From contig DCGP01000014.1 of the NCBI GenBank assembly GCA_002314595.1, positions 1-27,349 on the forward strand: a stretch of DNA of 27,349 nucleotides. Reading direction: 5' to 3'. This DNA comes from Clostridiales bacterium UBA1775 (GTDB lineage: Bacteria > Bacillota > Clostridia > Monoglobales > Firm-18). The position numbers were made by a program, and so were the translations under genes. Below, in pieces: positions 6,872 through 14,397 of the stretch (its first letter is position 1; each line of letters begins with the position of its first letter). A model generated the notes under the pieces. The model had not been told where the DNA came from and did no database searches. It was given only the letters and a program-made list of their open reading frames with translations.

Positions 6872-7525
6872 TTAATTATATCCACATTCTTTCATACATT
6901 TTAATACTGTATTTTGCCTTTCCTTAGCCAATTCGATATCCTGAGAATAAACAGACGGTGCATTTGGAATACCGGCAAGCATAGCACATTCTTCCAAGGA
7001 TAAATCAGCAGGACGTTTGTTATAATAGCCCTTTGAGGCATCAAATATACAATAATAACCATTGCCAAAATAAATACTATTTGCATAAAGTTCTAAAATT
7101 TCATTTTTTGAATAATGTTTTTCTATTTCTATTGCCATAAAAATTTCAGCAATTTTTCTATCTAATCTTTTATCTTGTTCAAAGTAAATATTTTTTGCAA
7201 GTTGTTGCGTAATGGTACTTCCACCCTCTGAAAGCTCCTTTGCTTTTATATCGTTAATCAATGCCCTACAAGTACCTAAAACATCAAATCCATTATGTTT
7301 AAAAAATCTTCTGTCTTCAACAGAAATAACTGCATTTACATAATTTTGAGGCAAATTATCATATACAGTATAGTTATCTTTGTTCCTAATTTCTTCAACT
7401 GCTTGTTCTATTGGCGTCTCAGCAATGGTATTTTTGTAAAGGTTGTATCCTGACTTAACTTGAAAACCAAATGCAATTAAAATTACAACAATAATTAAAA
7501 AAAGTAACTTCTTGACTTTTTTCAT
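6872..7525 (-). CDS. Monofunctional peptidoglycan glycosyltransferase (GT51, 217 aa)
   Basis: Polymerises lipid II into glycan strands on the outer face of the membrane. Residues 5-23 form a single N-terminal membrane anchor. The GT51 domain follows, with the catalytic glutamate in SVEDRRFFKH (Glu70), then GGSTITQQLAKN (101-112) and EIFMAIEIEKHYSKNEILELYAN with YFG. The protein ends after the glycosyltransferase fold and has no transpeptidase domain, so it is an MtgA-like enzyme rather than a class A PBP. The length is typical (about 210-240). Its GAGG ribosome site overlaps the end of psd. It is the last gene of the phospholipid operon, which links wall polymerisation with membrane synthesis. 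Confidence 0.9.
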   Translation of the reverse strand: MKKVKKLLFLIIVVILIAFGFQVKSGYNLYKNTIAETPIEQAVEEIRNKDNYTVYDNLPQNYVNAVISVEDRRFFKHNGFDVLGTCRALINDIKAKELSEGGSTITQQLAKNIYFEQDKRLDRKIAEIFMAIEIEKHYSKNEILELYANSIYFGNGYYCIFDASKGYYNKRPADLSLEECAMLAGIPNAPSVYSQDIELAKERQNTVLKCMKECGYN

Positions 7526-7535
7526 ATAATCAACC

Positions 7536-8387
7536 TCAACTTAATGAAACAGTTTCTTTAACTTTTCCTATACATTCGCCGTATTTAACAGGAACTTCAA
7601 TATTTGTATCAATAATTTTTGCAATATCTTCATTAACAATTGCTTTATCTTTTTCAAGCAAAACAATTATTGTACTGCCACCATATAAGAAAGTCCCTTT
7701 TTCTTCGCCCTTTTTTACAGTTGCAACACTGTGATGATTTTTAATCTTACCAATTAAAATTGCACCAACTTCAACCTGTGTAATTAAACCAAAATTCTCA
7801 CTGTCAATCGATGTATACTCTCTACAATTTTCAACAAATACCGGATATGTTTCAAGTGCAATTGGTCTAACTGTATGCAGCATACCTGAAATATATATAT
7901 TATCAGTTTTTTTGCCACTATCTACATAACAATATCTGTGATAATTGTTTATGCAAAGTCTATAAACTAAGCATATACCATCTTTATATTTATTAGCAAG
8001 TTTAGTGTTTTCCCCTAACAAGGTTGAAATAGTATACATACTTTGCTTAACAGGTAAAACCATTCCGTCTTTAATTTGATGAACACTTAATAACCCATCG
8101 CAAGGTGAAATTAAATTGTTTGGTGAATTATCAACTACACGAATACCCGGTTTAATCTTTCTTGAAAAAAAATCATTAAAACAATTTATATTATCACAAC
8201 AGTATTCATCTAAATTGATGTTATTGCTTTTAACAAAGCTGTTAATCATACATTTTGACAAAGGACTGTCAAAAAAACATTGACACAATTTTGAAACTCC
8301 CTTTGAACAAAAAAATTTAAGCAGTAAACGACCTAAAACTGTATGATATAAAAACCTTAAAAACAGGCTTTCGCTATCATAATTCAT
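7536..8387 (-). CDS. psd: Phosphatidylserine decarboxylase proenzyme
   Basis: Converts phosphatidylserine to phosphatidylethanolamine using a pyruvoyl group made by self-cleavage. The cleavage motif is GGST (Gly236-Thr239), in FLYGGSTIIVLL; cleavage before Ser238 would give a beta chain of about 237 residues and a short alpha chain of about 46. The other catalytic landmarks are Asp97 in SPCDG and His150 in NNYHRYCYVDSG, with His171 further on. A length of 283 is normal. The N-terminus is moderately hydrophobic, fitting membrane association. It follows pssA by 3 nt, so the two consecutive steps are translated from one message. Confidence 0.95.
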   Translation of the reverse strand: MNYDSESLFLRFLYHTVLGRLLLKFFCSKGVSKLCQCFFDSPLSKCMINSFVKSNNINLDEYCCDNINCFNDFFSRKIKPGIRVVDNSPNNLISPCDGLLSVHQIKDGMVLPVKQSMYTISTLLGENTKLANKYKDGICLVYRLCINNYHRYCYVDSGKKTDNIYISGMLHTVRPIALETYPVFVENCREYTSIDSENFGLITQVEVGAILIGKIKNHHSVATVKKGEEKGTFLYGGSTIIVLLEKDKAIVNEDIAKIIDTNIEVPVKYGECIGKVKETVSLS

Positions 8388-8390
8388 AAA

Positions 8391-9089
8391 CTACATCCTT
8401 ACATTAAAAAATATTGTAACCATTACAAGTAACACCTCTATTACACCTATGCCAATCATAATCATAATAGCTTTTAAGCTTGGCTTTTTGATTGAGAAGG
8501 GTGCTATAAATGCAATACCTGTAAGTATAATAAACAAAAAATAAATTGCTGTTAAATCAATTTTAAAAATGTATTGTGCAAACATAATTGTAGGAAAAAT
8601 AAGTGATGAAGCTGTTATCGGTAAGCCTCTGTATGTCTTTCTTCTCTCTGTTGTCTGTGCTTGTCTTTCTTCTTCCATTACATTAAAATATGCAAGTCTA
8701 ATTAACCCGGTAAGTACAAAAATAATTAGTGAAGCGTACAGCAAGCCTGTTACAATCAACGAAGTTGAAATACCGAACTTATCGGATAACATTGTTAAAA
8801 ACGGAGCATCCTCCAAAAGTTCCGAACCAATACATGCAGGTAATACACCAAATGCAACAATATCCGACAAAGAATCTATTTGTATACCAAATTTTTTCTC
8901 TTGGTCGCATCTGTTTTTATTGGTTGAAGCAACTTTACCGTCAAAAGCATCACAAAGCCCTGAAAACATTAGCAAAAACACCCCAATATATGGGTGCCCG
9001 TTGCCGGACATTGTAACCAAAATTCCGGCTGTTGCAGAAGCTAATGACAAATATGTTAATATAACGGTATAATTATAAAAACCTATCAT
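8391..9089 (-). CDS. pssA: CDP-diacylglycerol-serine O-phosphatidyltransferase
   Basis: Makes phosphatidylserine from CDP-diacylglycerol and serine in the membrane. The CDP-alcohol phosphotransferase signature is present as Asp47-x2-Asp50-Gly51-x2-Ala54-Ser55, then Gly68-x3-Asp72-x3-Asp76 (GIQIDSLSDIVAFGVLPA). The usual Arg after the alanine of the DG-x2-AR motif is Ser55 here, though an Arg occurs five residues later. Several hydrophobic segments follow, to a total of 232 residues, which is normal. The start codon overlaps the stop of the flippase-like gene by 4 nt (ATGA), and psd follows 3 nt after. Confidence 0.92.
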   Translation of the reverse strand: MIGFYNYTVILTYLSLASATAGILVTMSGNGHPYIGVFLLMFSGLCDAFDGKVASTNKNRCDQEKKFGIQIDSLSDIVAFGVLPACIGSELLEDAPFLTMLSDKFGISTSLIVTGLLYASLIIFVLTGLIRLAYFNVMEEERQAQTTERRKTYRGLPITASSLIFPTIMFAQYIFKIDLTAIYFLFIILTGIAFIAPFSIKKPSLKAIMIMIGIGVIEVLLVMVTIFFNVRM

Positions 9090-10150
9090 TTTAATCTTTC
9101 CCTTCTCCTTAGTACAAGATATCTAATCAAAACAACAAATCCACATAACAACATACAAAAATAGAATGACAACGAACGACTTACAAGCTCAAAGTTTATA
9201 ACATCATTTGTAGATACTATATTTCTAAACCCATCAAGCATAATTGCGTCCATCACACCCATAGCACCCGGAATTGGTATGGTGTTTGCCCCTACAACAG
9301 AATAACTCTGCACAGCAAATACCTTTAAAGATTTAATTACCTCGCCACCTGTTGCAAGAAACACAAATACAGGAACTGCAATTATTGAAATTCTCTGCAA
9401 CAAATTGTAAATAAATGCCTTAAAAATCATTTTGCGATTTTTTACTATTAAGCCGGAAAATTGTGAATAATCAGAAGTTATTTTATTTAATTTTTCAATG
9501 TGTTTATCTTCATCCTTAATAATATGAAGTTTTGAAAGCAATTTAATAATAAATTTACCTATTTTTTGCAGTAATGATTCTTTTTTTAAAAGAATAAAGA
9601 ATGCCATAAGTACGATTTGAAGCAAATATCCAACAACAATTAGTATTTTAGACAAAACCCCAAATGTCATAAACACATCAAAAAAGAGAATAAATGCAAT
9701 AAAACCTATTACAATTATTGAAAAGGTGTACAGTACGAGGTTAAGGTGCAATATTGCTGTTACTGATAAAAGCGGCATTCCGTCCTTTACCATAAAGTAT
9801 GCAGAAGCAGGCTGACCACCTGTTGCAGAAGGTGTAATTGCCGAAAAATAAATATCTGCCATAGAATATATTATTCCACGTCTGTGCTTTGTTTTAATGC
9901 CAAAAGATTTTGTAATAGTATAGATTGCTTCCCCTTCAAAAAAGATAAAGCCTACCATACATAATATAGATACAAGCATCCATTTGATGTCTGAATTATA
10001 TATATATTCAACCAATTTTTCAACTGTAAATGTTTTACTGTTGGATACAATCGCAAAAATTGTTGAAGCGGCAATTATAAGAAATACAATTGTCCATACT
10101 ATTTTCTTTTTATTATCTGTAAACTTTTGGCCATTTTCTGTTTGTTCCAT
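9086..10150 (-). CDS. Flippase-like integral membrane protein (LPG synthase TM domain family)
   Basis: A multi-span membrane protein of 354 residues matching the transmembrane domain of MprF-type lysylphosphatidylglycerol synthases, without the cytoplasmic aminoacyl-transferase domain. Family landmarks are FFEGEAIY (about 70-77), SAITPSATGGQPASAYFM (about 102-119) and TIPIPGAMGVMDA (about 293-305). About seven or eight hydrophobic helices can be drawn, the first at 17-36. Such stand-alone proteins are thought to move or flip lipids or lipid-linked intermediates; the substrate is unknown. It heads an operon with pssA, psd and GT51, which suggests handling of phosphatidylethanolamine, its precursor or lipid II. 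The ribosome site is GGGGGA. Confidence 0.85.
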   Translation of the reverse strand: MEQTENGQKFTDNKKKIVWTIVFLIIAASTIFAIVSNSKTFTVEKLVEYIYNSDIKWMLVSILCMVGFIFFEGEAIYTITKSFGIKTKHRRGIIYSMADIYFSAITPSATGGQPASAYFMVKDGMPLLSVTAILHLNLVLYTFSIIVIGFIAFILFFDVFMTFGVLSKILIVVGYLLQIVLMAFFILLKKESLLQKIGKFIIKLLSKLHIIKDEDKHIEKLNKITSDYSQFSGLIVKNRKMIFKAFIYNLLQRISIIAVPVFVFLATGGEVIKSLKVFAVQSYSVVGANTIPIPGAMGVMDAIMLDGFRNIVSTNDVINFELVSRSLSFYFCMLLCGFVVLIRYLVLRRRERLK

Positions 10151-10190
10151 TTTATATCCCCCAAAAGTAAATTTCTAATCTATCTTTAAT

Positions 10191-10219
10191 ATAATATCAT
10201 ACATTTCCGAAAATGTAAA
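10191..10219 (-). promoter_or_regulatory. Probable promoter of the lipid operon
   Basis: On the minus strand TTTACA (10214-10219), a 17-nt spacer and TATTAT (10191-10196), about 41 nt before the flippase-like start codon. It is a weaker match than other promoters here and diverges from 10259-10287. Confidence 0.5.
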
Positions 10220-10258
10220 GAAATATATATTTAATTTGAGAAAAAAGTCATATTTTAA

Positions 10259-10287
10259 TTGACAAATTTGTAAATGAGTGATATAAT
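10259..10287 (+). promoter_or_regulatory. Consensus promoter of the attenuated LeuA-like operon
   Basis: TTGACA (10259-10264), exactly 17 nt, TATAAT (10282-10287). Transcription would start near 10294 and give a leader of about 215 nt before the first large gene, containing the leader peptide and terminator described below. Confidence 0.88.
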
Positions 10288-10313
10288 ATGAGAAAAAGAT
10301 TTGGAGAAAGTTT

Positions 10314-10409
10314 ATGTTTAAAGTATTTAATGAACTAAATACTCTTCTCAACACTATTCTGTTAGTCTTATTACTTAAAGATAACAATAGTGCTATTTGT
10401 CGTGTTTAA
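10314..10409 (+). CDS. Leucine-rich leader peptide (31 aa)
   Basis: A small gene with its own GGAG ribosome site (10303-10306) 7 nt before the ATG. The peptide begins MFKVFNELNTLLNTI, continues LLVLLLKDNN and ends in CRV. Eight of 31 codons are Leu, with Ile and Val between them, and the densest run (ILLVLLL) lies in the middle. This is the layout of leu and ilv operon leader peptides, whose translation speed senses charged leucyl-tRNA. The stop codon lies 45 nt before a terminator hairpin and 100 nt before a LeuA-like gene. It could instead be a small membrane peptide, as the core is hydrophobic, but position, codon content and alternative RNA folds favour a leader. Confidence 0.72.
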   Translation: MFKVFNELNTLLNTILLVLLLKDNNSAICRV

Positions 10410-10484
10410 ATGCTTTTTACATTTTGTTATACAAGTCTATTATTATGATTTAAAAAGCTTGCGACCATAGCGGTTTGCAAGCTT
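10352..10484 (+). promoter_or_regulatory. Putative ribosome-mediated leucine attenuator
   Basis: Three competing pairings can be drawn. Segment 1, inside the leucine codons, is CACTAT + TGTTA (10352-10357, 10360-10364). It pairs with segment 2, TAACA + ATAGTG (10382-10392): 11 bp with a 2-nt bulge. Segment 2's continuation GCTAT-TT-GTCG (10392-10402) can instead pair with CGAC-C-ATAGC (10462-10471), which lies in the terminator's 5' arm and loop. The terminator itself is 10455-10484. Ribosome stalling at Leu codons would block 1:2, allow 2:3 and prevent termination. Pairings were found by eye and energies were not calculated. Confidence 0.62.
10455..10484 (+). terminator. Leader terminator hairpin
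   Basis: AAGCTTGC (10455-10462) / GCAAGCTT (10477-10484), extendable inward by a few pairs including CC/GG, followed by GCTTTATTT. The T run is imperfect. It lies 11 nt before the GAGGAGG ribosome site of the LeuA-like gene, so it controls read-through rather than ending a gene. Confidence 0.65.
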
Positions 10485-10509
10485 GCTTTATTTAGAGGAG
10501 GATTATTCC

Positions 10510-11907
10510 ATGAAAAAAATTTATGTTACAGATGCCACATTAAGAAAATGTGAGACAAACCTTAGCTTTAAGGAAAAACTACAAGTTGCAAAAGGTTTGG
10601 ATAAATTATGCGTTGACACAATCGAAACAAGACAAATTACCAATTCTAAAACTGACATCTTATTTATACACGCGCTGGCTCCTCTTCTAAAAAACAGTGT
10701 GTTATCGTGTCCTGTGCAGTTAGATGAAGATTCAATTGAAACAACTGCCGAAATTTTAAAGGACGTTGCTAAAAAGCGACTACATTTAATGATTCCAACA
10801 TCTACTGTCCAAATGGAGTACATTTGTCATAAAAAACCAAAGGCAGTTTTGGAAATGATTGAAACACTTTCAAAAAAATGTGTTTCGCTATGCGATGATG
10901 TTGAATTTTCTGCACTTGATGCAACAAGAAGCGAAAAAGAATTTTTATACACTGCACTTAAAACTGCTATAAACTGTGGTGTAAAAACAATCACTATTTG
11001 CGATACAGCAGGCGAAATGCTACCAAATGAATTTGAAGAGTTCGTTGTTGATTTATATAAAAATGTTGACGGACTTGATAAGGTTAATTTAAGCGTTGAA
11101 TGCTCAAATTCATTAAATATGGCTACTGCTTGTATTATTTCTGCAATCAAATCAGGCGTTAACGGTTTAAAAACAGTTATTACAGGGGAAAACTATCCAA
11201 CCTTAAATGCTGTTTCAAAGGTGATTTCAGCAAGAGGCGATTCAATAGGCGTTTCTTCTAATGTTAATTTTACAATAGTTGATTCATACATAGAAAAGCT
11301 TATTTATTCTTCAAATTCTACTAAAATGATTTCAAATATTACAAATAATGGATTTTCAAATGACAAGTCAGAAATTCAACTTAGCAAGGACGATGACATT
11401 AAAACAATTTCTTCAATGGTTAAGCAATTAGGTTATGAGCTTTCAGAAGATGACCTTGCAAATGTATACAGTGAATTTTTAAATGTTGCCAGCAAGAAAA
11501 ACATTAGTTTAAGGGAGCTTGATATTATTATTGCAAACTCTGCTTTGCAAGTTGCACCAACATTTAATGTTAAAAGTTACTTAATAAATAGTGGTAATGT
11601 AATCACTTCCTCTGCTCATATTATTATGGAAAAGAACGGTGAGGAATTACAAGAAGTTTGTTTAGGAGATGGCCCTATCGATGCGGCATTTATTACAATT
11701 GAAAAAATTATAGGCAGACATTTTGAGCTTGATGATTTCCAAATCCAATCAGTTACAGAGGGCCGTGAGGCTGTTGGTTCAGCATTGGTAAAGCTTCGTT
11801 CTAATGGTAAGCTATATTCGGGTAAGGGTATTTCAACAGACATTATCGGCGCAAGCATAAACGCCTATGTTAATGCAATTAACAAAATATATTTTGAGGA
11901 GATATAA
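10510..11907 (+). CDS. LeuA-like protein lacking catalytic motifs (465 aa)
   Basis: The fold is that of 2-isopropylmalate/citramalate synthase. Residues 1-245 match the DRE-TIM barrel (DDVEFSALDATR at 129-140, ITICDTAGEMLPNEFEEF at 161-178), followed by a linker and the LeuA allosteric dimer domain (about 345-461; GDGPIDAAF, GREAVGSALVKL, GKGISTDIIGASINAYVNAI). The active-site motifs have diverged. DTTLRDGEQ is DATLRKCET, so the metal-binding Asp is Lys13. The metal-binding HxH is Glu197-Cys-Ser199 in SVECSNS. The G-x-GERAGN loop is ITGENYPT. It therefore probably cannot do the standard acetyl-CoA condensation, and may be a regulator, a leucine-binding partner or an enzyme with new chemistry. 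The ATG at 510 has GAGGAGG 8 nt before it. A leucine-type leader precedes it and the fusion gene starts 2 nt after it. Confidence 0.8.
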   Translation: MKKIYVTDATLRKCETNLSFKEKLQVAKGLDKLCVDTIETRQITNSKTDILFIHALAPLLKNSVLSCPVQLDEDSIETTAEILKDVAKKRLHLMIPTSTVQMEYICHKKPKAVLEMIETLSKKCVSLCDDVEFSALDATRSEKEFLYTALKTAINCGVKTITICDTAGEMLPNEFEEFVVDLYKNVDGLDKVNLSVECSNSLNMATACIISAIKSGVNGLKTVITGENYPTLNAVSKVISARGDSIGVSSNVNFTIVDSYIEKLIYSSNSTKMISNITNNGFSNDKSEIQLSKDDDIKTISSMVKQLGYELSEDDLANVYSEFLNVASKKNISLRELDIIIANSALQVAPTFNVKSYLINSGNVITSSAHIIMEKNGEELQEVCLGDGPIDAAFITIEKIIGRHFELDDFQIQSVTEGREAVGSALVKLRSNGKLYSGKGISTDIIGASINAYVNAINKIYFEEI

Positions 11908-11909
11908 AA

Positions 11910-14384
11910 ATGAATTTGTCATTTTCAACAAACCGATGGACAGGTTTTAAACTTGAAGAATTTATTGACATTGCCAACGAATATAAATTTGGTGGCATTG
12001 AAATACATGATATAAACGAAGTTAATAGAGCAAACGCTGTGGAAATATATCATAAACTAATTGAACACAAAATTAAAATTCCTTGTATCAATATGGTTTC
12101 CGATATTTCTAACGATAAAAACGATAAATGTATTGATGAGCTAAAAAAATGTATTGACATTTGTAATGTTTTACACACCTCATACATTCGTATTAAAGCT
12201 TTAAAAGACAATGAAGAAAACACAAAGAAATTTATTGACTTGGCATTATCAATGGTTGAAAACAGCAAGGTTATTTTACTTATTGAAACTGTTGGCGTGT
12301 ATGCCGACACGTCAAAATTACGTGATTTATTAAACGACTACGCAAGCGATAATTTAGCTGCTTTATGGGATTTACACTACCCATACCGAGAAGCTGACGA
12401 ATCACCTGAAAATACTGTTGAAAATTTAGGTGCATATATAAAACACGTACATATTAAGGACTCTGACGGTGAAAATTCATATAATTTGATTGGCGAAGGC
12501 TCTTTACCCATTTCAGAAATTATGAATGCACTACGTTCAATTAACTATGATGGATTTATTTCCATAGAATGGGACCCATCATGGGACAATGAAATTGATG
12601 ATATGGAAATTATTTTTCCACATTTTGTAAGCTATATGTCAAGGTTTGAAAATCTTTCAAGGTCAAAGCACACATTGTATGACAACGAAAGAAAAACAGG
12701 TAAGTATCCTTGGAAAAAGAATACAATTATTGAAAAAACATTTTCACAGGTTCTTGATAAAATGGTTGAGGAATTCCCTGACCAACTTGCATTTAAGTAT
12801 ACAACTCTTGACTACACAAGAACATATTCTCAATTTAGAGATGACGTAGACACCTTTGCACGTTCTTTAATTGCTATGGGTGTAAAGCCGGGCTCTCACG
12901 TTGCAGTTTGGGCAACTAATATCCCTCAGTGGTACATTGCTTTTTGGGCAGTTACAAAAATTGGTGCAGTTTTGGTTACAATGAATACAGCATATAAAAT
13001 TCACGAAGCAGAATATTTGTTAAAGCAATCCGACACCCATACTTTGATTACTATTGATGGGTATAGAGACTCTAATTACAGTGAAATTATTGCTGAATTA
13101 TGTCCGGAGCTTGAAACCACAAAGCAAGGCTGTCAACTACATTCCAAACGCTTGCCGTTTTTAAGAAACATTATTACAGTCGGTTACAATCAAAAAGGTT
13201 GTTTGACTTGGGACGAAGCTATCCAAATGTCTACAAAAGTTTCTGTTGAAGAAGTATACAGATTAGCATCATTAGTAGATATTCGCGATGTGTGTAATAT
13301 GCAATATACATCAGGAACAACAGGCTTTCCGAAAGGCGTTATGCTTACACATCATAACGTAGTTAACAACGGTAAATGTATTGGAGATAGAATGGATTTA
13401 TCCACAGCAGACAGAATGATGATTCAAGTACCGATGTTCCATTGCTTTGGTATGGTACTTGCTATGACTGCAACCATGACCCATGGTGGTACTGTTCTAC
13501 CACTTCCATACTTTACGCCTAAGCCTGCACTTGCTTGTATTAACAGTGAAAGAATTACAGCATTTCACGGTGTTCCTACAATGTTTATAGCATTACTTGA
13601 ACACCCGGACTTTAAAAAAACAGATTTTTCATATATGAGAACAGGCATTATGGCAGGTTCGCCTTGCCCGGAACCTATTATGAACGAAGTTGTTAATAAA
13701 ATGAATATGAAAGAAATCACAATTACTTATGGTCAAACAGAGGCCTCACCGGGTTGTACAATGAGCAGTACTGAAGATTCAATTCAAGTAAGAGTTTCAA
13801 CTGTTGGTAAAGCATTGCCTGAAATTGAATGTAAAATAGTTGACCCTGAAACAGGGGAGGATTTACCTGACAATACAACCGGTGAATTTGTAGCAAGAGG
13901 ATATAACATTATGAAAGGCTACTATAAAATGCCAAAGGCTACCTCCTCTGCTATTGATGAAAATGGTTGGTTACATACAGGAGACCTTGCTCTTCGTACT
14001 CCGGAAGGTAATTATAGAATTACCGGCAGATTAAAGGATATGATTATCCGTGGTGGTGAAAACATTTATCCGAAGGAAATTGAAGAATTTATTTATACTC
14101 ATGATAAAGTTCAAGATGTTCAAGTTATTGGGGTACCGGATGAACAATTTGGTGAAGAAATTATGGCTTGTATCATTTTAAAAGATGGGGAAACAATGGA
14201 CGCCAACGAAATGAAACAATATATTCGTGATCATATGGCAAAGCACAAGGTTCCAAAATATATTGATTTTGTAGATAAATTCCCTATGAATGCAGCAGGA
14301 AAAATTCTTAAATTCAAAATGCGTGAGGACGCTATTGAAAAATTAGGGATAAAAAAAGTTGAAGGAATTGTTACAAAGGACTAA
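11910..14384 (+). CDS. Xylose-isomerase-like TIM barrel fused to AMP-forming acyl-CoA synthetase (824 aa)
   Basis: Residues 1-245 are a sugar phosphate isomerase/epimerase-type barrel with a complete set of likely metal ligands: Glu126 (LIETVG), Asp154 (WDLHYPYRE), His181 (KHVHIKD) and Glu220 (SIEWDP). Residues about 270-824 are a complete acyl-CoA synthetase of the ANL family: phosphate loop YTSGTTGFPKGVML (466-479), ITYGQTEASP, YRITGRLKDMIIRGGENIYP and the C-terminal lysine in NAAGKILK (Lys798). The synthetase half resembles medium-chain or branched fatty acyl ligases. The frame is open with no internal stop, and no ribosome site was noted at the joint, so it appears to be one protein. I know no characterised enzyme with this architecture. 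The gene follows the LeuA-like gene by 2 nt, with its GAGGAG site inside that gene. Substrates are unknown. Confidence 0.88.
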   Translation: MNLSFSTNRWTGFKLEEFIDIANEYKFGGIEIHDINEVNRANAVEIYHKLIEHKIKIPCINMVSDISNDKNDKCIDELKKCIDICNVLHTSYIRIKALKDNEENTKKFIDLALSMVENSKVILLIETVGVYADTSKLRDLLNDYASDNLAALWDLHYPYREADESPENTVENLGAYIKHVHIKDSDGENSYNLIGEGSLPISEIMNALRSINYDGFISIEWDPSWDNEIDDMEIIFPHFVSYMSRFENLSRSKHTLYDNERKTGKYPWKKNTIIEKTFSQVLDKMVEEFPDQLAFKYTTLDYTRTYSQFRDDVDTFARSLIAMGVKPGSHVAVWATNIPQWYIAFWAVTKIGAVLVTMNTAYKIHEAEYLLKQSDTHTLITIDGYRDSNYSEIIAELCPELETTKQGCQLHSKRLPFLRNIITVGYNQKGCLTWDEAIQMSTKVSVEEVYRLASLVDIRDVCNMQYTSGTTGFPKGVMLTHHNVVNNGKCIGDRMDLSTADRMMIQVPMFHCFGMVLAMTATMTHGGTVLPLPYFTPKPALACINSERITAFHGVPTMFIALLEHPDFKKTDFSYMRTGIMAGSPCPEPIMNEVVNKMNMKEITITYGQTEASPGCTMSSTEDSIQVRVSTVGKALPEIECKIVDPETGEDLPDNTTGEFVARGYNIMKGYYKMPKATSSAIDENGWLHTGDLALRTPEGNYRITGRLKDMIIRGGENIYPKEIEEFIYTHDKVQDVQVIGVPDEQFGEEIMACIILKDGETMDANEMKQYIRDHMAKHKVPKYIDFVDKFPMNAAGKILKFKMREDAIEKLGIKKVEGIVTKD

Positions 14385-14397
14385 TAAAGGTGATAAT

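Noticed and set aside
8569..9072. 167-codon plus-strand open frame opposite pssA
   Set aside because: It has no ribosome site and no recognisable motifs, and it lies entirely antisense to a well-supported gene. Other long antisense frames, such as 4030-4431 and 18216-18722 on the minus strand, were rejected on the same grounds.
10175..10387. 70-codon minus-strand open frame opposite the leader peptide
   Set aside because: No ribosome site, low-complexity AT-rich sequence, and it overlaps a consensus promoter and leader on the other strand.
11910..14384. Two separate genes artificially joined
   Set aside because: The frame is open across the linker (about residues 245-270), with no stop and no obvious ribosome site at the joint. 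Both halves are complete with an ordinary charged linker, so a true fusion is favoured, though not proven.
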